Positions 26,091 through 35,494 of a stretch of DNA of 64,000 bases are shown here, piece after piece. The stretch lies in contig CANHQP010000006.1 in the NCBI GenBank assembly GCA_947462925.1, forward strand, positions 1 through 64,000, written 5' to 3'. The notes below the pieces were generated by a model that saw only the letters and a program-made list of their open reading frames with translations, was not told the origin of the DNA and did not search any database. This DNA is from Flavobacteriia bacterium. Its GTDB lineage: Bacteria > Bacteroidota > Bacteroidia > Flavobacteriales_D > Crocinitomicaceae. The translations under genes were made by a program, and so were the position numbers. Every line of letters begins with the position of its first letter. Positions within the stretch are counted from its first letter, which is position 1.

Positions 26091-28130
26091 ATGAAACATA
26101 TATTCTTAATTGTCAGTCTTTTTAGTTTGCTTTCTTGTGCAACAGCACAGCAATCTTATTCTACAAAAAATAAAAAAGCCATTTCCCTTTTTGAAGAAGG
26201 ACAAAAAGCCCCAAATCAGTCTGCGAGTCCAAATGGAATGCCAAATTATCCAGCAGGAATTGCTTTGATGGACAAAGCAATAGAAAAAGATCCAATGTTT
26301 TGGGAAGCTTATTTGGTTGCAGGGGAATTTGCAGAATATTCTAATCAATACAGTAAAGCGATAAAATACTATGAAGAAGCTTTGCGCATTAATCCAAATC
26401 ACAGTGTTACCGGAAGCACACAGTTTTATTTAGCTAATTTGAAATTTGCTGTTGCAGATTACAAAGGTGCATTGGATTTGTTGAAAGGATTTATCTCCAA
26501 TCGAAATGCGAATCCTGAATACGTGAAAGTTGCTAGAGAATTGCAAGCATCTTGCGAATTTTCAATTCAAGCGTTGAATAATCCTTCTGATTTCGAACCA
26601 ATCAATATTGGGCCTGGAATCAACACGAAGGATCCAGAATATTTCCCAACAATCACGGTCGATGGAAAAACGATTTTATTTACACGTCGAATTTTTGATG
26701 CACGTGTTCCTCGACATTTAGACCAGCCAGAAAATTTACAACAACAACAAGAAGATTTTTACATCTCTCATTTGAGTGATAAAAATATTTGGATGAAAGC
26801 CGATCCAATGCCTGTAAATATTAATACAGTGAACAATGAGGGTGCGCCAACCTTGGGACCTGACGGAAGAACCTTGATTTTTGTTGGTTGTCCTGATCAA
26901 ACAGGTGAAAATTATGGCGAAGGAAGAAATGGAAAAGGAAGTTGTGATTTTTTCATTACCAAAAAATTAGGTCAAAAATGGACCAATCCAATCAATTTAC
27001 CAGGAGGAGTAAATACGCGCAATTGGGAAACACAACCTTCTCTTTCGTCAGATGGAAAAACAATGTATTTCATCCGTGGAATGCGTGGACAAAGTACCAC
27101 AAGAAACGATGATATTTACATGTCAACGATGAAGGAAGATGGAACTTGGAATGAAGCGGTGAAATTGCCATCTTATATTAATTCACCACAAAATGAGGAG
27201 TCCGTATTGATTCACCCTGATGGAAAAACGTTGTATTTTGCTTCGCGTGGTCACGTCGGTATGGGAGGAACAGATTTATTTGTTTCAAGAATGGACGACA
27301 AAGGAAATTGGGGAAAACCTGAAAATTTGGGTTATCCAATCAACACCAAATTTGACGAAAACTCTTTGATGGTGAGCGCCGATGGTGAAATTGCATTTTT
27401 TGCTTCTGATAGAGCAGGTGGTTATGGAGATTTGGATATTTATTATTTCGTAATGCCAGAAAAATTACGTCCGACGAAAACATTGTATTTCGAAGGAATT
27501 GTTTACGATGCAGTGACCAAAAAACCTGTTCCTGGAAGATTTCAGTTGATCGATGTGAAAACAGGAAAAGAAGTCATTCGTTCTCAAGCAGATTTAATTA
27601 CGGGAGAATTCATGGTTTCATTGCCATTGAATGCCGATTATGCCTTAAGCGTTGAATTTGAAGGGTATTTCAATTTCTCCAAAAACTTCAATATGATGGT
27701 TGCCGAAGGTTTGGAATCTTTCAAAATGGATGTTCCGATGATTCCATTGACAAGCGCAGAACCTGTGCTTTTGGACAACATTTTCTTTGATTTCAACAAA
27801 ACAGCTTTATTGCCAGAATCTTACGTTGAATTGGCCAAATTGAAGAAATTCTTGGTTCAAAATCCAACTTACAAAATTGAATTGGGTGGTCACACAGATA
27901 CACGCGGTGAGGCAGCTGATAACTTGGTGCTTTCTCAAGGTCGTGCCAAAGCGGTTGTTGATTATTTGATTAAAGAAGGAATCGCTGCAGATAGATTGGT
28001 TGCCAAAGGTTATGGTGAAACATTACCAAAAGTATCTGATGCTGAAATTGCTAAATTGAAAACAACTGCTGAACAAGAAAAAGCACACAGAAAGAATCGT
28101 AGAACTGAATACAAAATCATCGCTAGATAA
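26091..28130 (+). CDS. PorE-like lipoprotein: TPR, PD40 propeller, CRD and OmpA domains
   Basis: About 679 residues. The ATG chosen starts a lipoprotein signal peptide (MKHIFLIVSLFSLLSCATAQ); a TTG two codons upstream is a poorer start. Domains in order: TPR-like helices (about 25-160), a five-bladed PD40/WD40-like propeller (about 180-460, with repeats such as PSLSSDGKTMYFIRG), a carboxypeptidase-regulatory-like fold (about 470-560) and an OmpA C-terminal peptidoglycan-binding domain (IFFDFNKTALLPES ... GGHTDTRGEAADNLVLSQGRA). This order matches PorE, which links T9SS to peptidoglycan in Porphyromonas. Similar proteins form a large family, so the exact role is inferred. Confidence 0.85.
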   Translation: MKHIFLIVSLFSLLSCATAQQSYSTKNKKAISLFEEGQKAPNQSASPNGMPNYPAGIALMDKAIEKDPMFWEAYLVAGEFAEYSNQYSKAIKYYEEALRINPNHSVTGSTQFYLANLKFAVADYKGALDLLKGFISNRNANPEYVKVARELQASCEFSIQALNNPSDFEPINIGPGINTKDPEYFPTITVDGKTILFTRRIFDARVPRHLDQPENLQQQQEDFYISHLSDKNIWMKADPMPVNINTVNNEGAPTLGPDGRTLIFVGCPDQTGENYGEGRNGKGSCDFFITKKLGQKWTNPINLPGGVNTRNWETQPSLSSDGKTMYFIRGMRGQSTTRNDDIYMSTMKEDGTWNEAVKLPSYINSPQNEESVLIHPDGKTLYFASRGHVGMGGTDLFVSRMDDKGNWGKPENLGYPINTKFDENSLMVSADGEIAFFASDRAGGYGDLDIYYFVMPEKLRPTKTLYFEGIVYDAVTKKPVPGRFQLIDVKTGKEVIRSQADLITGEFMVSLPLNADYALSVEFEGYFNFSKNFNMMVAEGLESFKMDVPMIPLTSAEPVLLDNIFFDFNKTALLPESYVELAKLKKFLVQNPTYKIELGGHTDTRGEAADNLVLSQGRAKAVVDYLIKEGIAADRLVAKGYGETLPKVSDAEIAKLKTTAEQEKAHRKNRRTEYKIIAR

Positions 28131-29116
28131 TGCATTTTTTAAAACTTATTCGCCCGATTAATTTGGTCATTATTGCGTTGACCATGTATTCCGTACGGTT
28201 TTTTTATTTCGTATTGGGAGGTGCATATTCAAGTAATTCGGCGGAAGGTTTTGATTTCTTTTTATTGGTTTTTTCGACGGTTTTAATTGCCGCTGGGGGA
28301 AATATTATCAACGATTATTTCGATGTTCGTGCCGATAGAATCAATCGACCTGAAAGATTGATCATTACCAAATATATCAAACGACGTTGGGCCATTATCA
28401 GTCACTGGGTACTCAATTTAGTTGCTTTTTCCATTGCGATATATTTGAGCGTGCGTTACCAAACTTTGTGGTACGTTTTTGTTCATTTAGTAACCATCAA
28501 TAGCTTGTGGTTTTATTCGATGTATTTCAAGAGAAAACCTTTGATAGGGAATATTTTGATAGCAGGAATGACGGCGCTTGTTCCGATTTTGTGTGGCATT
28601 CATTTCTATTTTCAAATTGATTTTCCTAAAGAAAACATTTCAGTTTTTCCATCAGTAGAATCCTTACACGATAGCATTGCAGTTTGGAAAAACTTTTTGT
28701 TGACCAAAGGACGTTTCATTTATGTGTTGGCTTATTTCGCATTTACCTTGAATTTGAGCAGAGAAATAATCAAAGACATCGAAGATATGGAAGGCGACAA
28801 ATTGATTTTTGCTAAAACTTTGCCCTTGATTTTGGGAATCAAAAAATCACTTTGGATTGCGATGTTGATTTTACTTGCAGCACCAGTTTGTTTTACAGTC
28901 TTATTTTTGTTGCAAGTACACCAAGATTTTGCATTTCATTTATTAGCCTTGCTTCCCTTGGCACTTTCCAGTATTTTGAATTTGCTGAGTATTGTTTATT
29001 TATTGAAAAAACAAATAGACAAGAAAACCCTAGAAAGGGCAGATTTTTTCATCAAAATAGCGATGTTAAGTGGTATTCTAATCCCCTTTTATTGGTGGTT
29101 TTTATTGATGCGTTAA
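28130..29116 (+). CDS. UbiA-family prenyltransferase
   Basis: A 328-residue polytopic protein with the first Asp-rich prenyl-diphosphate motif NIINDYFDVRADRINRP and a second, KDIEDMEGDK, which are the two Mg-binding sites of UbiA-type aromatic or glyceryl-phosphate prenyltransferases. About eight membrane helices are evident. Flavobacterial homologues are often annotated as geranylgeranylglycerol-phosphate geranylgeranyltransferase. The acceptor cannot be read from sequence; MenA-like use is also possible. Its ATG overlaps the stop of the PorE-like gene by one base, indicating translational coupling. Confidence 0.87.
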   Translation: MHFLKLIRPINLVIIALTMYSVRFFYFVLGGAYSSNSAEGFDFFLLVFSTVLIAAGGNIINDYFDVRADRINRPERLIITKYIKRRWAIISHWVLNLVAFSIAIYLSVRYQTLWYVFVHLVTINSLWFYSMYFKRKPLIGNILIAGMTALVPILCGIHFYFQIDFPKENISVFPSVESLHDSIAVWKNFLLTKGRFIYVLAYFAFTLNLSREIIKDIEDMEGDKLIFAKTLPLILGIKKSLWIAMLILLAAPVCFTVLFLLQVHQDFAFHLLALLPLALSSILNLLSIVYLLKKQIDKKTLERADFFIKIAMLSGILIPFYWWFLLMR

Positions 29117-29205
29117 TGACCTTTAACCAGAACTGATGAATTTCATATTTTGTTGGTCATCTTGCATCATTTCTTTTTGTAATTTCGTTTCAAAATTGTT
29201 GAGTT

Positions 29206-29730
29206 ATGATGATGCCGTTTAATTTGCACCAATGGATTGAAGAAAACAGAGATTTGTTGAAACCACCTGTTGGAAATAAAAATTTGTACAAAGAAGCAGG
29301 TGATTTTATTGTGATGATCGTTGGTGGACCAAATGCACGCAAAGATTATCATTACAACGAAAGTGAAGAACTTTTTTACCAAATTGAAGGTGATATCACG
29401 GTGAAAGTTCAATTAGACGGCAAAGCGCAAGAAATCCAAATCAAAGAAGGCGAAATGTTTTTGTTGCCTGGAAATATTCCTCACAACCCAATGCGTGGAC
29501 CAAATACAGTCGGTTTGGTAATCGAAAAAGTCCGCAAAGGAACAGATTTGATGGATGGTTTGATGTGGTTCTGCGAAAAATGTAATCATCCATTACAAAC
29601 ATACAGATTCCCGCTTTCAAACATTGAAAATGATTTCTTGCCAAGATTCAGAGAATTTTATGGTTCTGAAGACATGAGAACTTGTAAAAGTTGCGGAGAT
29701 GTGATGGAAGTGGATCCTAAATTTGTTTAA
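29206..29730 (+). CDS. nbaC: 3-hydroxyanthranilate 3,4-dioxygenase
   Basis: A 174-residue cupin dioxygenase that opens the ring of 3-hydroxyanthranilate in the kynurenine route from tryptophan to quinolinate/NAD. The iron ligands are in DYHYNESEELFYQIEGD and PHNPMRGPNTVG, and the C-terminal rubredoxin-like site has two CxxC pairs (CEKCNHPL and CKSCGDVM), as in bacterial homologues. Tryptophan 2,3-dioxygenase lies 11 kb away at 40829-41794. The intervening kynurenine enzymes are not in the window. It is followed by a bidirectional terminator. Confidence 0.95.
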   Translation: MMMPFNLHQWIEENRDLLKPPVGNKNLYKEAGDFIVMIVGGPNARKDYHYNESEELFYQIEGDITVKVQLDGKAQEIQIKEGEMFLLPGNIPHNPMRGPNTVGLVIEKVRKGTDLMDGLMWFCEKCNHPLQTYRFPLSNIENDFLPRFREFYGSEDMRTCKSCGDVMEVDPKFV

Positions 29731-29749
29731 AACAATCCGCTTAAGTATT

Positions 29750-29790
29750 AAAAAAGCCACTCAATCTTCAGAGATGAGTGGCTTTTTGTT
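29750..29790. terminator. bidirectional rho-independent terminator
   Basis: A strong stem AAAAGCCACTCA / TGAGTGGCTTTT, flanked by A and T runs, lies between the convergent dioxygenase and der genes. It can terminate both transcripts. Confidence 0.88.
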
Positions 29791-29803
29791 TATCTTAATT
29801 TTA

Positions 29804-31111
29804 TTATTTCTTTCTAAAGAAAATACGAATCGGAATTCCTGTAAAGTTAAAATTAGCGCGCAATTTGTTTTCCAAGAAACGTTTGTAACTGTCTGGAATA
29901 TATTGCGGTAAATTACAGAAAAATGCAAATGCTGGTGCGTGCGTTGGCAATTGCGTGATGTATTTGATCTTGATGTATTTTCCTTTCAACGATGGAGGAG
30001 GAGTAGCATCAATAATCGGCAACAACAAATCGTTTAATTCTGATGTTTGTACTTTCTTGATTCGATTTTCATATACTTCCATCGCGGTTTCAAGCGCTTT
30101 GTGAATACGTTGTTTGGTCAAAGTGGAAGTAAAAATAATTGGAACATCGTTAAACGGCGCCAATTCTTCTCTCAATTTTTCTTCGTATTGCAACATCGTC
30201 GTGTGGTCTTTCTCCACCAAATCCCATTTATTGACCAAAACAACCACGCCTTTGTGGTTTTTCTCAATCATGTAATAAATGTGCAAATCTTGCTTTTGAA
30301 TGCCTTCTGTGGCGTCGATCATGAAAATACAAACGTCTGCATTTTCAATCGTGCGCACTGAACGCAAGGTTGAATAATACTCAATGTCTTCCGTAACTTT
30401 CGCTTTCTTGCGAATTCCAGCAGTGTCAATCAACATGAAGTCAAAACCAAAGGCTTTGAAACGGGTATTAATCGCATCTCTCGTTGTTCCAGAAATGTCG
30501 GTTACTATGTTTCTTTCTTGGCCAGTAAAAGCGTTGATCAAAGAAGATTTTCCAACGTTTGGTTTTCCAACAACCGCAATTCTCGGTAAATCAGAAACTT
30601 CTTCAAATTGCGCGTTTGGATCAAAAGCATTGATGATATCATCTAACAATTCTCCTGTACCTGAACCATTTGTAGCAGACATGTCGTACACATCTCCCAA
30701 ACCAAATTGGTAAAATTCAGACGACAAACCGTAACGTTGTGTATTGTCTACTTTGTTGGCAACGATGAAAACTTTCTTTTTAGATTTTCTCAGCATCGCA
30801 GCTACCGTTTCGTCTAGATCAACGATACCAGTGGTTACGTCCACCATAAAAACAATGACACTTGCTTCTTCAATCGCCAATTTCACTTGCTTGCGGATTT
30901 CTCCTTCGAAAATATCTTCCGAACCGTGCACATAACCTCCAGTGTCGATCACTGAAAAAGGCATTCCGTTCCATTCCCCACGACCATAAATTCGGTCACG
31001 CGTCACACCGCTAATTTCTTTCACAATCGCATTCGACGATTCTGTCAATCGATTAAACAAGGTCGATTTCCCCACATTTGGCCGCCCTACAATAGCTATA
31101 ATATTGCTCAT
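29804..31111 (-). CDS. der: ribosome-assembly GTPase Der (EngA)
   Basis: A 435-residue protein with two tandem G domains, each with its own motifs ([14 protein letters not shown] and NKVD in the first; [17 protein letters not shown] and NKWD in the second), followed by the KH-like C-terminal domain. It acts in 50S subunit assembly. Length and arrangement match the family. It converges on the nbaC gene. era lies upstream on the same strand, separated by a 200-bp gap filled with a periodic repeat element. Confidence 0.97.
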   Translation of the reverse strand: MSNIIAIVGRPNVGKSTLFNRLTESSNAIVKEISGVTRDRIYGRGEWNGMPFSVIDTGGYVHGSEDIFEGEIRKQVKLAIEEASVIVFMVDVTTGIVDLDETVAAMLRKSKKKVFIVANKVDNTQRYGLSSEFYQFGLGDVYDMSATNGSGTGELLDDIINAFDPNAQFEEVSDLPRIAVVGKPNVGKSSLINAFTGQERNIVTDISGTTRDAINTRFKAFGFDFMLIDTAGIRKKAKVTEDIEYYSTLRSVRTIENADVCIFMIDATEGIQKQDLHIYYMIEKNHKGVVVLVNKWDLVEKDHTTMLQYEEKLREELAPFNDVPIIFTSTLTKQRIHKALETAMEVYENRIKKVQTSELNDLLLPIIDATPPPSLKGKYIKIKYITQLPTHAPAFAFFCNLPQYIPDSYKRFLENKLRANFNFTGIPIRIFFRKK

Positions 31112-31125
31112 AATTTCTTTTTTTA

Positions 31126-31305
31126 AGACCGAAGACCTGAGACCAAAGATATTAGACTGTATTGATCTTATAATTTTCGGTTACCATCTATTTTCTAGAG
31201 TCTACTGTATATAATCTAATGTCTTAAGTCTAATGTCTATTGTCTTAAATCTAATGTCTATTGTCTCAAGTCTAATGTCTATTGTCTCAAGTCTAATGTC
31301 TCAAC
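31126..31305. repeat. 7-bp-periodic inverted repeat element between der and era
   Basis: The right arm, 31215-31305, is exactly thirteen consecutive heptads of form TCTnnnn (TCTAATG, TCTATTG, TCTCAAG and variants). Three of these heptads make a higher-order 21-bp unit repeated three times. The left arm, 31126-31160, is five heptads of the reverse sense (AGACCGA, AGACCTG, AGACCAA, AGATATT, AGACTGT). The arms flank about 54 bp. The period in both arms is strictly 7. No reading frame uses it. Confidence 0.8.
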
Positions 31306-31312
31306 ATCTTCC

Positions 31313-32191
31313 TTAATACCCATATTTCTTCAATTTCACTTCAGAAGCTCTCCAGTCTTTGTCTACTTTGACAAAAGTTTCTAGGAACACTTGTTTGCCG
31401 ACAAAGTTTTCGATGTCTTTGCGTGCTTCGCGACCGATTTTCTTCAGCATAGCGCCGCCTTTTCCGATGATAATTCCTTTTTGGGAATCTCGTTCAACGA
31501 CAATGACTGCGCGAATTTTGATGATTTTTTCCTCGTCTAAGTACGTATCCACTTCAACTTGACAAGAATATGGAACTTCTTTGTCGCAAAACAAGAAAAT
31601 TTTCTCGCGAACCATTTCTGAAACGAAAAAACGAACTGGTCTATCTGATAATTCTTCTTTGTCAAAGTATGGAGGCGATTCTGGAAGCAATTCCAACAAT
31701 CTGTCCCAAACCCATTCTTTATTGAATCCGTGCAAAGCAGAAACTGGAATGATTTCCGCTTTAGGAAGTTTTTCTTGCCAAAAATTCATTCTAGCAGTGA
31801 CTTGTGCTTGATCTGCAACCAAATCCACTTTGTTGATAATCACCAAAACAGGGATATTCAATTTTTGAATGCGCTCCAATGTAGCCACGTGATTCATTTC
31901 ACTTTCGTAAATATCTGTGATGAAAAGTAAAATGTCTGCATCTTTGAAAGAGCTTTCCACATAACTCATCATCGCTTCGTGCAATTTGTATGCAGCATTC
32001 ACAACGCCAGGCGTATCAGAAAAAACAATCTGATAATCTTCTTCGTTAACGATTCCGTGAATTCTGTGTCTGGTGGTCTGTGCTTTGGATGTTACAATCG
32101 ATAGTTTTTCTCCTACCAATTGGTTCATTAACGTGGACTTACCGACGTTTGGGCTGCCAACGATATTGACAAATCCTGCTTTATGTGACAT
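31313..32191 (-). CDS. era: GTPase Era
   Basis: A 292-residue GTPase of 16S rRNA maturation. The G domain shows GSPNVGKST, TTRHRIHGIV, DTPGVV and NKVD. A KH domain follows, with the RNA-binding segment GIIIGKGGAMLKKIGREARKDIE. It acts in 30S assembly at the 3' end of 16S rRNA. Length is standard. The helicase gene lies 75 bp upstream on the same strand. Confidence 0.97.
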   Translation of the reverse strand: MSHKAGFVNIVGSPNVGKSTLMNQLVGEKLSIVTSKAQTTRHRIHGIVNEEDYQIVFSDTPGVVNAAYKLHEAMMSYVESSFKDADILLFITDIYESEMNHVATLERIQKLNIPVLVIINKVDLVADQAQVTARMNFWQEKLPKAEIIPVSALHGFNKEWVWDRLLELLPESPPYFDKEELSDRPVRFFVSEMVREKIFLFCDKEVPYSCQVEVDTYLDEEKIIKIRAVIVVERDSQKGIIIGKGGAMLKKIGREARKDIENFVGKQVFLETFVKVDKDWRASEVKLKKYGY

Positions 32192-32266
32192 TCTTGTATT
32201 CTAAATTGAACTGCAAAGTAACGAATAATCTGTTTGTTATCCTATTTTTAGCCTAGACAGAAAATT

Positions 32267-34561
32267 TCACTTCAGTAAACTCGCGCGATATAACTTCAAT
32301 TCGTCCCAAGAAAATTCGTCCCCATATTTTTCTTTTAATGGCGTAAGTGATTCTTCAGCATAACCTTCAAAAGCATTTTGCAAAGCAGCCAATCTTTCAG
32401 GTGAAAGCACCTGTTCAATTTCGATTAATTCCTGTTTGATGAGGTTTGCCACATGACCCAAAATCGTTGATTCGGAAAGCATTCTGAGTGTTGCAATTTG
32501 GGCAACGGTTTTGTTTTCTTGAATCATTTCGTATGTCAAATCAACACTCGATTTTTTCTCTTTCTTTTCCTTGGTTTTCGTTTTGTTTGCAACTTTCACC
32601 TCTATTACTTCTGTTTCTTCAAAACTGTTGTCTAAATCCATGAGCGAAGGATTTTGTCTCATCTCTTGTTTTATTAACGCAATTTTGGTGACTTTATAGT
32701 TTTGAATTTCAGCATTGAAAACAGATTCTTTGGTAATTTCTTTTCCATTGAAAACATTCTCCAATAGAATTTTAGCACGTTTCAAATTGAGCACGACAGT
32801 AATTTGTTTTTCGTCAATTTCTTCCAATTCTTCCACATATGCTTTGATTTGTTTTAACTTTTTGACTTCCTCGATTTTCTTCAAAGTAGTATACACTAAA
32901 CCATCTAAAGTCTTATAAAAATAATCAAAAGCGGCTTGAAATCGTTCTGCAATAAATTCAATATCAAAAGGTTCTTTTCTAAAAAGATTATCTAATTGGT
33001 TCATGAATTTCTGAGAAGGATCGACCAATTCATTCATGCTTGATGCTTGTCGGTGCGCCCAAACTTTGTGTTTGTATTTTTCTGTTTTCGAACCTGAACC
33101 TGCATAGGATGCTTCATGGATACGCCAAGCATCGTTCAGATCTCGCCATTCAAAAGCACTTTTTAGCGTATTCAATAAAAAGGTTTTTGTCTCAATTTCT
33201 AGGCTCGTTTCCAGCTGTTTTTCATCCGCTTTGTTGTTGGCAAATTGCATCACATGTTGATCATTGCTCAATCCATTCATGCGCATGGGCGAAAGTAAAA
33301 CCAATCCTTCCAAAGAACGCAAACGTGAAAGTGCAACATACGCTTGTCCGGGTGCAAAGACCTGAGAAACATCCAAAACCGCTTTGTCGAATGTCAAACC
33401 TTGGCTTTTGTGTACCGTAATCGCCCAAGCCAATTTCAGCGGAAAATGAACGAAAGAACCCAAAACTTCTTCATTGATTTCTTTGGTGTTTTCATTCAAC
33501 GAATAGCGAATGTTCTGCCATTCGTGTGTTTCCACTTCAATCGTTTTCTTTTCCTCAGGAAAATAGACCAAAATTTCACCTTCGGAAAGAGATTTCACAA
33601 CGCCCATTTTTCCGTTGAAATAATTTTTTTCGGACGAAGGATCATTTTTGATAAACATCACCTGTGCGCCTTTTTTCAATTCCAAAGTTTCTTCCAAAGG
33701 ATACATGTGTGCAGGAAAATCGCCAGTAATTGTGGCGTCGTATTTGAAACTTTTGCCTTTCAATTCTGCCAATGATTTGGCGTTCATTTCATCTGCTTTG
33801 GCATTGTGAGTCGTCAAAGTGATGTAGCCTTCATTGCTTTTTAAATCAAAATCTGGATGCACAAATTCATTCAAATTTTCGACGTCTTGCGCCGTAATCG
33901 AGTTGTTTCTCAGATTGTTTAGGATGTGAATGAATTTTTCGTCCGATTGTCGATAGATTTTCGTCAATTCAATATACAAGGGCGGATTTTCTTGGATCAC
34001 GCGGGCATGAAAAAAGAAAATTCCAGGGTAATATTTGCGCAATTCTGCCCATTCTTCGTTTTTAACTACTGGTGGCAATTGCAATAAATCTCCAATATAT
34101 AACACTTGTACGCCACCAAAAGGCGCGTTGTTTTTTCTTACATTTCTAAGTGTCCAATCAATTGCATCTAACAAATCTGCGCGCAACATGCTGACTTCGT
34201 CGATGATTAAAAGTTCCATGCCGAGCAACACATTTTTGCGCTGTTTATTCATGTTGAAATGGCGCATCAAGGTGTCTTTCGTTTCCAATTTTGCTCGATC
34301 TGAGAAACTAGGTGCTGTTCCAAATTCTGGAATAAATCCTGCGAAGGGCAATTGAAACATGGAATGAATAGTCACTCCACCTGCATTCAAAGCCGCGATC
34401 CCAGTGGGCGCAACAATGACAGCTTGCTTGTGTGTTGAAGCAATGATTTTGTGCAATAAAGTTGTTTTTCCTGTTCCGGCTTTACCCGTTAGAAAAATGG
34501 AGCGTTGAGTTTGGTTGATGAAACGAGTTGTAAATTCCGCAGGATCTGATGTTTGTGACAT
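32267..34561 (-). CDS. PIF1-like helicase with C-terminal helix-turn-helix
   Basis: A 764-residue SF1 helicase. Motif I is FLTGKAGTGKTTLLHK (about residues 24-39), followed by PTGIAALNAGG, the Walker B region LLIIDEVSMLRADLLDAID, GDLLQLPPV and the late motif TVHKSQGLTFDKAVLDVS with VALSRLRSLEGL. The last 150 residues include a Lys-rich linker and a helicase-associated helix-turn-helix (SVDLTYEMIQENKTVAQIATL) found in RecQ- and PIF1-type proteins. It probably resolves DNA structures or R-loops in replication and repair. Such proteins are common in Bacteroidota. Confidence 0.9.
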   Translation of the reverse strand: MSQTSDPAEFTTRFINQTQRSIFLTGKAGTGKTTLLHKIIASTHKQAVIVAPTGIAALNAGGVTIHSMFQLPFAGFIPEFGTAPSFSDRAKLETKDTLMRHFNMNKQRKNVLLGMELLIIDEVSMLRADLLDAIDWTLRNVRKNNAPFGGVQVLYIGDLLQLPPVVKNEEWAELRKYYPGIFFFHARVIQENPPLYIELTKIYRQSDEKFIHILNNLRNNSITAQDVENLNEFVHPDFDLKSNEGYITLTTHNAKADEMNAKSLAELKGKSFKYDATITGDFPAHMYPLEETLELKKGAQVMFIKNDPSSEKNYFNGKMGVVKSLSEGEILVYFPEEKKTIEVETHEWQNIRYSLNENTKEINEEVLGSFVHFPLKLAWAITVHKSQGLTFDKAVLDVSQVFAPGQAYVALSRLRSLEGLVLLSPMRMNGLSNDQHVMQFANNKADEKQLETSLEIETKTFLLNTLKSAFEWRDLNDAWRIHEASYAGSGSKTEKYKHKVWAHRQASSMNELVDPSQKFMNQLDNLFRKEPFDIEFIAERFQAAFDYFYKTLDGLVYTTLKKIEEVKKLKQIKAYVEELEEIDEKQITVVLNLKRAKILLENVFNGKEITKESVFNAEIQNYKVTKIALIKQEMRQNPSLMDLDNSFEETEVIEVKVANKTKTKEKKEKKSSVDLTYEMIQENKTVAQIATLRMLSESTILGHVANLIKQELIEIEQVLSPERLAALQNAFEGYAEESLTPLKEKYGDEFSWDELKLYRASLLK

Positions 34562-34678
34562 TCTTTTTGTTAATTTGATAATGAAGATACGAAAAAAGTA
34601 TAGATTGAAAAGTGTTTTTCGAAAAAAAATAAATTATTTTGAATTTCTGAAATTAAGGTGAAAATCGTACATTTGAGT

Positions 34679-35092
34679 ATGATAAAATGCCTTATTAGTT
34701 TGGTTTTTCTTGGATTTATGATTCCAAATTTCACCGCACAGGTGGATAAAAATATGCAAACCATCGATAGCACATCCGTGATTGAGGTAGATAAGCCGGC
34801 TGAGTTTCCTGGAGGTGAATCTGCCATGTTTCAATTTTTAAGCAAGCATTTGGTTTATCCTCCTCGCGCAAAAGAAGAAGAAATCAGTGGCAAATGTTAC
34901 ATGCAATTTGTTGTCACAAAAGAAGGTTTGATTGTGAACGTAAAAGTGATGCGAGGTGTTCCAGGTTGTCCTGAATGCGACCAAGAATGTATTCGGGTTA
35001 TCAAATCAATGCCCAATTGGATTCCAGCACAAAAAGATGGAAAACCAGTAAATTCATATTACACTATTCCTTTCACTTTTAAAACAAATTAA
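34679..35092 (+). CDS. secreted TonB C-terminal domain protein with CxxC
   Basis: A 137-residue protein; this Met begins the signal peptide MIKCLISLVFLGFMIPNFTAQ and was preferred over one seven codons upstream. After a short linker with PAEFPGGESAMFQFLSKHL, the rest is a TonB_C domain carrying VMRGVPGCPECDQECIR, MPNWIPAQKDGKPVNSY and a beta-strand end. It has neither membrane anchor nor Pro-rich linker. The CxxCD insert is shared with the proteins at 11980 and 14680. It begins a three-gene plus-strand set with an ArsC-like protein 6 bp downstream. Confidence 0.78.
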   Translation: MIKCLISLVFLGFMIPNFTAQVDKNMQTIDSTSVIEVDKPAEFPGGESAMFQFLSKHLVYPPRAKEEEISGKCYMQFVVTKEGLIVNVKVMRGVPGCPECDQECIRVIKSMPNWIPAQKDGKPVNSYYTIPFTFKTN

Positions 35093-35098
35093 AGTTTT

Positions 35099-35449
35099 AT
35101 GAAACGCATTTACCACTTAAGTAGTTGTTCAACTTGTCAGCGCATATTGAAAGAAATCAGTCCATCAGCTGACGTTGAATTGATTGATATCAAAGTACAA
35201 AACATCGATGCTGAAACCTTGGATTGGATCAAGTCTAAAATTGGCTCTTACGAGGCCTTGTTTTCGAAACGCGCGATGAAATTCAAAAGCATGGGATTGA
35301 ATCAAATGCAATTGACCGAAGCGGATTACAGAAAATACATGTTGGAAGAATATACCTTTTTGAAGCGACCTTTCATGATTTTCGGCGAACAAGTTTTTAT
35401 TGGCAATGCAGCCAAAGAGGTTGAAAAAGCAAAAATTGCATTTGGATAA
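35099..35449 (+). CDS. ArsC/Spx-like thioredoxin-fold protein
   Basis: A 116-residue protein of the arsenate reductase/Spx family. It has the N-terminal CxxC in YHLSSCSTCQRILKE, a helical insert typical of the family, and the C-terminal RPFMIFGEQVFIGNA. The CxxC resembles Spx and YffB rather than the single catalytic Cys of plasmid ArsC, and no ars genes are nearby. A general thiol-redox or stress role is therefore more likely than arsenate detoxification. It follows the TonB_C gene after 6 bp. Confidence 0.85.
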   Translation: MKRIYHLSSCSTCQRILKEISPSADVELIDIKVQNIDAETLDWIKSKIGSYEALFSKRAMKFKSMGLNQMQLTEADYRKYMLEEYTFLKRPFMIFGEQVFIGNAAKEVEKAKIAFG

Positions 35450-35494
35450 ACAAAGTTTATTGAACTAATTTAAGTCGAATTTGTACTGCGTTCC

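Noticed and set aside
31215-31305. Tandem heptads as a possible CRISPR array
   Set aside because: The unit is 7 or 21 bp with no unique spacers, and no cas genes are nearby.
35099-35449. Arsenate detoxification gene
   Set aside because: The CxxC arrangement fits Spx/YffB-type proteins and there are no other ars genes.
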